Assembly: GCA_015698045.1 (NCBI GenBank)
Contig: BLAL01000255.1
Coordinates: 2,501-66,500, forward strand
Reading direction: 5' to 3'
DNA length: 64,000 nt
DNA from: Rhizophagus clarus
Taxonomy: Eukaryota; Glomeromycota; Glomeromycetes; Glomerales; Glomeraceae
Positions within the stretch are counted from its first letter, which is position 1. Each line of letters begins with the position of its first letter. The translations under genes were made by a program, and so were the position numbers. The notes below the pieces were generated by a model. It ran no database searches. It was not told where the DNA came from and saw only the letters and a program-made list of their open reading frames with translations. Below are positions 56,167 to 64,000 of this stretch, one piece after another.

Positions 56167-58315
56167 AGGTACTCCACTTCATACCACTTTTTTTTTACAG
56201 CATAGCAGTTTCGGGATTCATCAGCATCAATATATTCGTCATCTTCTTCTACTTCCTCTTCTTCAGAATCCTCTATATATTCTTCTATGTATTCTTCTTC
56301 AGAGTCTTCAGGATCTTCTACCTCATCCTGGTATACATGATTAACCTTCTTAGTCCGCTTGCCTTTGGGGCAATTATCCTTTGTATGACCAGCCTTTTCA
56401 CATGCTGAGCAATTTCTGGTTTGCTTAGCTTTTTATACCACTTTTCTAACAACTTTCTTCGTGGCATATGCACTTTTGGGTGTAAAGGGGCTCTTTCTAA
56501 CATAAGCTGTTTGACCTCCTAATCTCTTTTTAAGTTCTTCATAAATAAAATTTTCTAATGTTGCATCATCTGTTCCTATTCCTATATAAGCCAAATCTCT
56601 TGCTAGACGAATTTTAAAATCATCTTTTTGTGGTTGAGCTGTATAATTAACTGGAGCTATTGTATGAGCTTGTATTCTTTTGCCTGCACTTTCATGCCAT
56701 ATATTACGCAAGTCTGTAAAAAATGCAATGACTGTAACAGGATTAGCAATTCTAACTCTCATTTCTAAATTAGAAGGCAATTGATTAAATAGATAAGGTA
56801 AGGCACATTACTTGTACTAGTGGTTTGATTCGTTTTTCATAACTATCTGGAGTATCTGTCTCTAAAAACTTTTCATTAACAAGAGCAAATATAGCACTTC
56901 GATTAGTCCCTACCATAACTTCTCTATATTTTTCACGCAACTAATTTAGAAAAAAAGGTTCAATATTAATAGCTGAATTACCTGCTACATAAGGATCATT
57001 GGCAGGAACAGGTGCAAACCTACCTATCATCTTATTCATCATAACTTGACATCTTGCAGCAGCATTAAAGGCAGCAATGGCTAAGGGACGTGCCATCTCA
57101 TTTATATTTCTAAGCTTTTGATAATATACGTCTAGTGGTTCCTGCCCATCATAATTGGGTAATTGTGCAAGTAATGGTGCTAATGTATGCATGACATCTT
57201 GTATTGTAGCCATGTTTCCTAGAGGATTGTTTTGTAAATTCAAAATAATTTGTCATGAATTTAATTCCCTACCCTTCCATTTTTGGTATCTATTAAATAC
57301 AAATACCCAATTGAATTCTGCTAAGTCTGCCTCAGCTTTGCGTCTCTGATTTATTAGCTGAAGGATGGCTTTTTCTCCTACTAATACATTTATTCAGTTT
57401 TGTTTTCTTAAGGCAATTCTTTGACCATTAGTTTGCCTATCTTGAGCTATTTGCCACCAACGTCGACGTTTATTCACCTCATTATTATATGCCAAAGTCA
57501 GTAGCTGAGCTCTTCAAAGACATTGATTTCTAGTAGTTGTTAAATCATTCCTAAGGCCATTGATTCAATCATTAGCTATATGGTATAAATCTTGCATGTT
57601 AAGGGCAGTGACATATATTAGCTAATATTTTTTTACTATAGGCGCTTACCCCCCCACCCCCAGGTAAGATATCTTGGTCACATGCAACCAATCATATTTT
57701 TTAAAAATTGTGTAACCTAAGATTTTCGTTTATCCCCACCCCTAAAATATTAGCTAATATATGTCACTGCCCTAATAGTATCTTCAGCATGTCTTTGCAT
57801 AAGTCTACGAGCAGTTGTTAATAAAATTCGTATACCATTTAATATATTTTTAGGGTTAAATGATGTATCTCCATCAATATATGCCTCTACCCGATCTAGT
57901 GCTGTAGCGATATTTATTAAAATATCAGGTATGGCCATATTTTCTTTTCTGGTTGTTCTTCTTCTTTAGAATGTTTATTACTAGATTTAGATAATTCTTG
58001 TATACGAGATTTAAGTTTTTCTATTGTGTCTTCTAGCTGGATAATTCGATTATCTTGAATAACTAATGCCTCCTCTTTTAGCTCTAGGTGATTCTGACAT
58101 TTTTTAAGTTCACTTAGAATAACCTTACATTTATCCTTTAGCTGATTAACTTCTTCATCATAAGATTGTAAATTCTTTTTAAGATGAGAAATATATCGCT
58201 CACAGGCTTTAATTTTCTCTTCAAGTTTACGGATTTTCTTTTGTACTAACTTTATCCCTAGATCAAAGTTGCTGTTTAGTTGTTCAAGATATGTCTGCTC
58301 AACTCCTATTGTTAC
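56163..58315 (-). pseudogene. Gag-like protein: coiled coil, helical core, CCHC
   Basis: The N-terminal part (58315-57917; no ATG left, overlapping the integrase start on the other strand) is a long coiled coil (KIRKLEEKIKACERYISHLK). The helical middle part runs MAIPDILINIATALDRVEAY, then after a MITE a Trp/Arg-rich RRRWWQIAQDRQ, then a region with ARPLAIAAFNAAARCQVMMN. The end has a CX2CX4HX4C knuckle (CSACEKAGHTKDNC, about 56372-56415) and an acidic tail. The layout is that of a retroelement Gag with nucleocapsid knuckle. Four TGA codons at likely Trp positions, one TAG, one TAA and two frame changes break it. A related fragment lies at 26660-27691. Confidence 0.65.
57603..57772. mobile_element. 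170-bp MITE in the Gag gene, TAA target
   Basis: Inverted ends GGGCAGTGACATATATTAGC (left) and the same word inverted at the right end, about 28 bases long, flanked by TAA at 57600-57602 and 57773-57775. Three-base TWA duplications are typical of PIF/Harbinger-type elements. Deleting it with one TAA joins the Gag reading in frame (AEDTI / NMQDLYH). It contains ccccccacccc, unusual in this AT-rich region. Confidence 0.85.
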
Positions 58316-59427
58316 CTATTATTTCTATAGATTCTGGTGAAGCTCGAAATCTTGATATTTCTATTGCTTTGAAAAAGATTTATTATCAGCCTATTGGTTA
58401 TCATCAAAATGCTAAAAAATTGCATGAAGCTTCTCTTAAAGCTGGATATGATTTTAGTTTAGACGAAGTGAGTGACTGGTTCAAAAAACAAGCTGTACAT
58501 CAGATACATAAGCTTCGTCCTAAATATGTCTCTCGTGCAAGTTTTTGCTTTATTACTATCCCCAATGAAGTCCACCAGGCAGATGTTCTCTACATGTGTT
58601 ATGACAAAGTAGGTCAGATTACTTATCTTTTTTGCCTTAATATGGTTGACGTAACTTCGAGATATAAAGCCTCTATCCCTATTGGTGCATATAGTGTTAA
58701 GGATAGGTAGGGTATCTTAACTTCTGCTACTATTGCTCGATCATTTGAGAAAATCTATGATGATCCTGAATGTCCTTTGGTCTGGCCAAAATTATTAATT
58801 ACTGATAGAGGATCAGAGTTTAAAGGTGATTGTGAGAAATTAATGAAAGAGCATGGCGTGAAAATTCAGAAGGCCAAATCTAAGCATATTATGGGTATTG
58901 TTGAAAGGTATAATCGCACCTTAATTGAAAAGCTATTTATTTCCCAGGATGCTTCTGATCTTTTGATTTTAGATAGACGATCCAGGGCTTGGGTAAAGAA
59001 TCTGCCGATAGTTGTTGAGGACATTAATAATTCTATCACACGTCAGCTTGGTATTTCTCCTGTTAATGCAATAAAGGAAAAAGAGGTCTTTGCTAAGCCT
59101 TCTTACCTTCGGGATGGTCCTATAGGCTTTGATGAGGAAAAGCTTTCTAGCGATGTATTAGTAAGATATTTGTTGTATCCTATTGATTTAGAGGATGGGA
59201 GACGTCGTGCTGGTGACTTGAATTGGTCTCCACATATTTATCATATCTGGGAATCTATGATGCAAAAAAATCAGCCGGTCTTGTACTGGCTAAAAGAAGT
59301 CCCCTTTGGACTAACTGATGATGATGATTATGTAGTCAAACATCCTGAAAGATCTTTTGTGCGAGAAGAGTTAATGGTTATTCCCTTTGATACTGAATTG
59401 CCTCCCCAGTGGGTGCTCACGAATTAA
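58291..59427 (+). pseudogene. rve-type DDE integrase, one in-frame TAG
   Basis: ATG at 58291; 379 codons in one frame with a single TAG at 58708-58710. The N-terminal helical region (ALKKIYYQPIGYHQNAKKLH) precedes the catalytic core: Asp in NMVDVTSRYK, Asp in LLITDRGSEFKGD and Glu in GIVERYNRTL, with about 32 residues between the last two. The C-terminal part ends VREELMVIPFDTELPPQWVL. Enzymes of this fold join element ends to target DNA and are found in Polintons and LTR elements. It is divergent from the Gag gene; their starts overlap by about 25 bases. The stop is compatible with CAG or TGG to TAG, otherwise the gene looks whole. Confidence 0.9.
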
Positions 59428-59458
59428 ATCTCTAAAGTAATGATAAGAAGTCTTCTGT

Positions 59459-59815
59459 CTATTCATCAACTTGTTTATCAGTAATAAAATAATCCTTGGC
59501 TAATTTATAGTATAATTTATATAGTTCCATGATTGCGTTAAGAATCTTTGGATCCTACCCATAAAATTCTTTGTAGTCATCTTTGACTTTATGATATTTT
59601 GCTTCATTAGGAAATATGGTTATGGCTAGTTTGAGAATGTATTCTTGAGGATCCTCTGCCTGGCATAATTTTTTGATTTGCTCTTTATATGATTGCATGA
59701 ATTTACCATCTTTTGGCCTTCTATAGTAGATGCCTGCCTTGACTACATTTATTAATGCCTGTTCGATTTCTTGATATGTAGGCTTGGTATCAGTTAATTG
59801 AATTTGTATACTCAT
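59459..59815 (-). pseudogene. Small helical core protein, internal TAG
   Basis: ATG at 59815; 119 codons to TAG at 59459-59461, interrupted at 59555-59557 by TAG after KEFYG. Helical, with TYQEIEQALINVVKAGIYYR, YILKLAITIFPNEAKYHKVK and LYKLYYKLAKDYF. Homologous by eye to 40148-40441 of the older element. Unknown function. Confidence 0.6.
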
Positions 59816-59826
59816 TGTGTAAAAGT

Positions 59827-60977
59827 TGCAACTCCGGTGCTTGTATTAATATTACGAAAACTTTTGTTTAAAATAAAATATTTATTTCTTACTACTATGA
59901 TAGGTGAATATTACTGCAACTATTTACTCAGAACTGGAGGTATCTGTGGGCGTACCTGCCATCGGTCTGAAGGGTGCCATGAACATTGGAAAGCTAGGAA
60001 GCGTTTTCCTTGTAGTGTATGTGGCAAGCCGACTAGCTCTAAACCTGGTCTTTGTAGAAAACATGCTAGCGGATATTATGTAACTCAATATATTAATAAG
60101 CTTTGAGATAGAGCCTTGAGTACATATCAGGAAGTATAATAGTCCAACCTTCCTTGTATACATGCTATGCTTCACATCTTCAATGCTCTGCAGAGTTCTT
60201 AAACCTATTTTGTATACATGCTCTGCTCTGCATCTTCGATGCTCTGCAGAGTTCCTGTATACACTATTTGATATAATTTAAAGGTGAGACTTAGCCAGGT
60301 GAATTTTTTTTTACACCTATGGGTAAGACTTATCTTGGTGAATTTTTTTTTTACACCTAACCCGAATTTTTTTCTTAATGCTTATTTGAAATAATTGGTT
60401 CCAGAATGGATTCCTGCATATCAAAAATAATGGTATACTAGAATATGGTTAATATCCTTTTAACTTTATTTTCGAATACAAAAAAATTTGCACCTAAGAC
60501 ATACTTAGGTGTAAATTTTTTATTTTGTTTATACTCATAAATTAGCTTTAGAATTAATTCTAAGATAACATAAAATCTGATATGCAAAATGGGCTTGCAT
60601 TTACAGCCTGCGAGCACGCTCAGACATTTTGGTCCTCGGTGCTCTTGGCCTTTTTTAAACCCAAGCAATATAGCATACTTTTTTTGTTATATTATTTGAG
60701 ATTAAAAATCGGCTAACGCGTTAACAAAGATGGTGTTCTTCTTTATCTTGTAAACAAAAAATTTGGGCAAGATGGGTATGTTAATAGGATTTGAGCGCAG
60801 CTTGATCTTAAGTCTGAATTCCATATTAGGTTTCAATATGTTTCCTGAGGTTGCAAACGAATTTGGATCTCAAAAGATTACATAAATTTTAATAGCAGAA
60901 AAGAGGGCATATGGAGACCTTACTGCTTTTACAGCTATATGAATTTTTTGTCCCAGACCTCCCAGTTTGTCCTATAT
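59827..60977. repeat. Right 1.15-kb terminal inverted repeat
   Basis: The inverse of 46614-47763. It starts inside with tgcaactccggtgcttgtat and ends tttgtcctatat next to the TTGGA target duplication. It carries the open version of the Cys-rich gene. Confidence 0.93.
59897..60106 (+). CDS. Cys-rich zinc-finger-like protein encoded in the TIR
   Basis: A 69-residue open frame from ATG 59897, lying wholly inside the right TIR. Ten cysteines and several histidines are arranged CNYL, CGRTCHRSEGCHEHW, CSVCGKPTSSKPGLCRKH, ending GYYVTQYINKL. The CSVC..GLC..H pattern suggests zinc binding. The same gene is present, broken, in the left TIR and in the older element at 45364-45555. A protein encoded in the terminal repeat of a DNA element could act on its own ends; this is inference. 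Start chosen because homology to the other copies begins at MIGEYY. Confidence 0.65.
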   Translation: MIGEYYCNYLLRTGGICGRTCHRSEGCHEHWKARKRFPCSVCGKPTSSKPGLCRKHASGYYVTQYINKL

Positions 60978-60982
60978 TTGGA

Positions 60983-61340
60983 TAACGCAAATTTCTGTAA
61001 ATTTAAAGATATAATTGTGTATTTGTAAACATAAAAATAACGTCATAAAATTAAACATATTAAAATCATTATACCTGGTAAATACTGTTAAATTACTTAG
61101 GTACATCACAATGCGGTAATATCACTGCAATATCGTTTTTACACCAATTAGTTTCACCTTATGTTATACTGAACTTCATTTTGAAATTACAATACAAATT
61201 TCTGTAAAATTAAGAATACAACAATCATCGTGTCTGGTAGTAAGTTGCTTAAAAACATCACAACATAGTGATCATTTATGACGCCAATTAATTTCACCTG
61301 AAAATACAATCATATCTGGTAAATACATCTCTTTCTATAG
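60983..61340. repeat. Right part of the array interrupted by the element
   Basis: Contains taacgcaaatttctgtaaat, ttatgttatactgaacttca and ggtacatcacaatgcggtaa in the same order as the units left of the element. It lets the original uninterrupted array be inferred. Confidence 0.7.
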
Positions 61341-61882
61341 ATGGTCAATATTTAACCAGCGATACCATTACAACATCATGGAGTAGTTATGCTTAACATT
61401 ATCAAATTTTGCCACAAATATTATTAAAAAAAATAATAATAATAAATATATCACGAATTTCTGTGAAATAAAAATTAATATTAAGAAAATATTTTCTGGT
61501 AAAATAATATCTACCGGTAAAAGATATCTTCAGATATAAAACAATATTTTAAAATATCAAATTTGAACAGCAGTAAAAGAAAATACAATTGGAATTATTA
61601 CAAAATGGCCATAGCTATACAATTTTGTTTGCAACTGTCAAATAAACTACATTTTTCAATGTGGAATTAAAAAAGGAAAAACACAATATTATTTATTACT
61701 ATTATTATTAAAAATATTTGTTTTTAACGTGAAAAATGTATTTCATAAAGTGGAGAAAGGTGTAAACTGTAAAGGTGTGATAGTTGTTGTGTCACTCAAA
61801 TTGTGAATGTTTTAAATCTAACAAACAAAAATAATGATTGGATAATCAATACAAAATCACGTGATAGGAGATTAGCAAATCA
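61341..61882. other. AT-rich, no gene seen
   Basis: A few microsatellite tracts (aataataataa near 61432) and the palindrome-like atcacgtgat at 61856. No gene or element end recognised. Confidence 0.4.
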
Positions 61883-62035
61883 ATGTTCTCTTCTCCTCTT
61901 TTAGACGGTGAATCTGAGCCTATTGCTACGACCACATACTTTTTAGGTGGAAATTCATGCGAGTTGATAGATTTCATTGTGTCCTTCAAAAGTTCAAGTG
62001 ACTTGGTCGTTCGATCATATATTTTTGAACTTTAA
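61883..62035 (+). CDS. 50-residue ORF of unknown function (doubtful)
   Basis: ATG 61883 opens 50 codons (MFSSPLLDGESEPIATTTYF, later ELIDFIVSFKSSSDLVVRSY) with a base composition richer in G+C than both sides. The stop lies where the palindromic array begins, and the last codons match the array unit (gaactttaa). It may be the 3' remnant of a gene invaded by the array. No family recognised. Confidence 0.3.
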   Translation: MFSSPLLDGESEPIATTTYFLGGNSCELIDFIVSFKSSSDLVVRSYIFEL

Positions 62036-62040
62036 AAATT

Positions 62041-62625
62041 AAAGTAATATTAAGAAAAATTCTCACGAATTTTTCTTAATCAATTTTATTAATCGGTCTT
62101 TGAACTTTAAAGAACTAAACAATTAAGCGATATCACAAAAATTAAGCAGTATTAAAAAAAATTCTCGAGAATTTTTCTTAAAAACGTGACTTTAATTTAT
62201 TAATCAGAATTAAAATAAGCAGTATCACATTTAAACTTTAAAATTAAGCAATATTAAGAAAAATTCTTGCGAATTTTTCTTAAGAACGTGACTTTAATTT
62301 ATTAATTAAAATTAAAATAAGCAGTATCACATTTAAACTTTAAAAATTAAGCAGTATTAAGAAAAATTCTTGAGAATTTTTCTTAAGAACGTGACTTTAA
62401 TTTATTAATCAGAATTAAAATAAGCGTTATCCCATTTAAACTTTAAAAATTAAGTAATATTAAGAAAAATTCTTGCGAATTTTTCTTAAGAACATGACGT
62501 TAATTTATTAATCAGAATTAAAATAAGTGGTATCACATTTAAACTTTAAAAATTAAGAGATATCACAAAAATTAAGTAGTATCAAGAAAAATTCTCGTGA
62601 ATTTTTCTTTAACAATCGTGATTTA
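62041..62625. repeat. About 105-bp tandem array with central palindromes
   Basis: Six units, each with a palindrome of the type taagaaaaattctcgagaat followed by tttcttaa, at about 62051, 62151, 62255, 62357, 62461 and 62582. The rest of each unit reads aacgtgactttaatttatta, atcagaattaaaataagc and agtatcacatttaaacttta. Each palindrome could form a hairpin of about 12 base pairs. Confidence 0.85.
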
Positions 62626-62969
62626 GATCTATTAATCTCGCAAATATTTTGTTATCATTTATTTTCTTTTTTCTTTAAGAATACATTGTATAATTATCAA
62701 ATATTTTCTAGTTGATTATTTAACGTAAATTAAGACTTTAAATATTACTATATTTTCAGTATGCAGATTTCTTATATTTCTTACTGTGAAGATGTTTGAT
62801 AAAAATTCACATTAATAAATTAAGATTGCAATTATTAAAAATTTTTATGAAAAATTTATTTAATTTTTTTTATTATTTATTAGAAGAAAATATCAGGAAA
62901 TTTTATAGGGCGAAAAATTGCGTAAGTTTACAATTTTGTAAGTTTACGAAAGTTTATGGCATAATATTT

Positions 62970-63610
62970 CGAAAAATTTCAAAATATTACATAAGTTTAC
63001 AATTTCGTAAGATTTATGTGATATTACGGTCAAAATATTACGCAAGTTTTCAATATCGTAAGATTTATGCAATATTACGGTCAAAATATTCTGCAAATTT
63101 ACAAAACTGTAAACCTACGTAATATTACGGTTGAAATATTTTGAAAATTTACGAGACTGTAAACCTGCGTAATATTACGGTTAAAATATTTCAAAAATTT
63201 ACAAGACTGTAAACTTGCATAATATTACGGTTGAAATATTTCAAAAATTTACGAGACTGTAAACCTGCGTAATATTACGGTTAAAATATTTTGAAAATTT
63301 ATAAGACTGTAAACCTGCGTAATATTACGGTTAAAATATTTTGAAAATTTACGAGACTGTAAACCTGCGTAATATTACAGTTAAAATATTTTGAAAATTT
63401 ACGAGACTGTAAACCTGCGTAATATTACAGTTAAAATATTTCAAAAATTTACAAGACTGTAAACCTGCGTAATATTACAGTTAAAATATTTTAAAAATTT
63501 ACAAGATTGTAAATCTGCGTAATATTATGGTTAAAATATTTTGAAAATTTATGAGACTGTAAACCTGCGTAATATTACGGTTAAAATATTTTGAAAATTT
63601 AATATTACTA
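62970..63610. repeat. Strict 50-bp tandem array, about 12 units
   Basis: The word aatattacgg starts at 63071 and then at 63121, 63171, 63221, 63271, 63321 and so on to 63571, exactly 50 bases apart. Each unit is aatattacggttaaaatatt, then ttgaaaatttacgagactgt and aaacctgcgt. Units before 63071 are more divergent. Most differences are transitions (cg to tg/ca). The frame at 62796-63122 is a by-product of the repeat. Confidence 0.9.
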
Positions 63611-64000
63611 TTCGATCATTAAAGCTGCGTATGCAGTAGAACGTATACAAGGGGCATGTGATACTATTGAATAATCAAAAATAATATAAACACCTTTTCT
63701 TTTATATAAACACCTTTTTTTTAAGTTTGGGAAAATAAATTTATTTTTATTTACGAATTTTTTATTATTTACAATTTTTATGTTAAAATTAAAGTAAATT
63801 CTAATTTTTATTATAACTTAATAAAAAAACACACATTTGATATTTGTTCGCTACTATTTTATAAAATAGTACCCAGGCTATACAGCGTGGACGTCAGTAT
63901 TAGTCACAGCCCAAAAAAAATGTGAATCTCCAGCCGATATTTGGTACGAACTGGGCCTAGCTACTCACTTAATAAATAATAAAAAAACAAAAATAATTAT
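63611..64000. other. End of window; possible start of another element
   Basis: AT-rich with a GC-richer block at about 63868-63962 (ctatacagcgtggacgtcag and following). It may be the end of a transposon continuing beyond the window, but no partner end is visible. Confidence 0.3.

Larger units (their letters stand above)
46614..60977. mobile_element. 14.36-kb Polinton/Maverick-like element with Gag/Pro
   Basis: The extreme ends are ATATAGGACAAA and its inverse TTTGTCCTATAT, flanked by a 5-base duplication TTGGA at 46609-46613 and 60978-60982. Long inverted repeats of 1150-1151 bases form both ends. Inside are,in order, a PolB gene (+), a retropepsin-like gene (+), two small basic/coiled-coil ORFs (+), a repeat plus a Crinkler-N-like gene (+), a retropepsin gene and a Gag-like gene (-), an rve integrase (+), a small helical gene (-) and a Cys-rich gene in the TIR (+). 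PolB plus integrase plus long TIRs is the Polinton signature. I saw no packaging ATPase, no double jelly-roll capsid and no adenoviral-type protease. Most genes have stops, so this copy is inactive. Confidence 0.9.

Noticed and set aside
55116-59427. Gag, protease and integrase as an ordinary LTR retrotransposon
   Set aside because: No RT or RNase H, no LTR pair, no primer-binding site, and integrase is on the opposite strand; the unit lies within the long TIRs.
62796-63122. 108-codon open frame at the start of the 50-bp array
   Set aside because: Its C-terminal half translates the tandem repeat (YAILRSKY-type repeats) and the rest is AT-rich; no start context or domain.
62970-63610. TAATATTAC in every 50-bp unit, identical to the geminivirus/CRESS origin nonanucleotide
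   Set aside because: No flanking stem is present and no Rep gene was seen; the word is short and mostly A/T, so coincidence multiplied by the repeat is the simplest explanation.
1-64000. A reassigned genetic code (TGA or TAG read as amino acids) to explain in-frame stops
   Set aside because: The intact genes (Uma2-like, YPI1, RING, membrane protein) use standard stops and contain none in frame; stops cluster in elements and old paralogues.
1-64000. tRNA and rRNA genes
   Set aside because: I scanned for A/B-box pairs (GGTTCGAANCC type) and conserved rRNA text and found nothing convincing; a covariance-model search would be decisive.

Overview
The window looks like nuclear DNA of an early-diverging fungus, most likely an arbuscular mycorrhizal fungus (Glomeromycotina). 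The reasons are: very high A+T; short introns (about 45-90 nt, GT..AG); YPI1 and FRG1 orthologues in fungal form; a Uma2-like nuclease; F-box/LRR, SAM-like and coiled-coil/zinc-knuckle families that I know as expanded in Glomeromycotina; and a very dense, mostly decayed transposon load. Degenerate CCCTAA repeats near the left edge suggest a subtelomeric position. The assignment rests on recalled family resemblance, not on a search.

Layout. 1-1.7 kb: telomere-like and AT repeats, then a 133-bp LINE stub. 1.68-10.07 kb: one near-full-length LINE on the minus strand with a 17-bp target duplication; endonuclease, RT and RNase H are all recognisable but broken by stops. 10-14.5 kb: AT repeats, a hAT-like non-autonomous element and a 1310-bp Tc1 element. 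15.4-16.6 kb: an intact six-exon Uma2-like nuclease gene. 17-30 kb: non-autonomous elements (pyrimidine-rich TA element, MULE-like element, ORF1-only half-LINE with a 16-bp target duplication, a ten-unit exon-like tandem array, a foldback element) with gene fragments between them. 30-33.7 kb: a small island of host genes (FRG1, YPI1, a RING-H2 protein, a four-helix membrane protein). 33.8-39.7 kb: pseudogenes of expanded families. 39.7-45.6 kb: an old, interrupted Polinton-like element with a type B DNA polymerase. 46.6-61.0 kb: a 14.36-kb element with 1.15-kb terminal inverted repeats. 61-64 kb: two strict tandem arrays (about 105 bp and exactly 50 bp).

The main discovery candidate is the 14.36-kb element. 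It has Polinton/Maverick hallmarks: long TIRs, protein-primed-type PolB and an rve-type DDE integrase. In the positions where canonical Polintons carry jelly-roll capsid, ATPase and adenoviral-type protease genes it has a retrovirus-like module: a coiled-coil Gag-like protein with a CCHC knuckle, overlapped ATGA by a retropepsin-like protein (DTGS), divergent from the integrase. A second retropepsin-like protein (DTLS) follows the polymerase. A small Cys-rich protein lies inside the TIRs. The older neighbouring element shares the polymerase, the Cys-rich protein and another small protein, so these look like core genes of a lineage. Two MITEs sit inside its genes with clean target duplications, and a stand-alone Crinkler-N-like gene sits inside as possible cargo.

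Almost all in-frame stops in the element genes and old host paralogues can be explained by C-to-T or G-to-A changes (TGG to TGA/TAG, CAA/CAG to TAA/TAG), often without frameshifts. That points to a transition-biased decay process.
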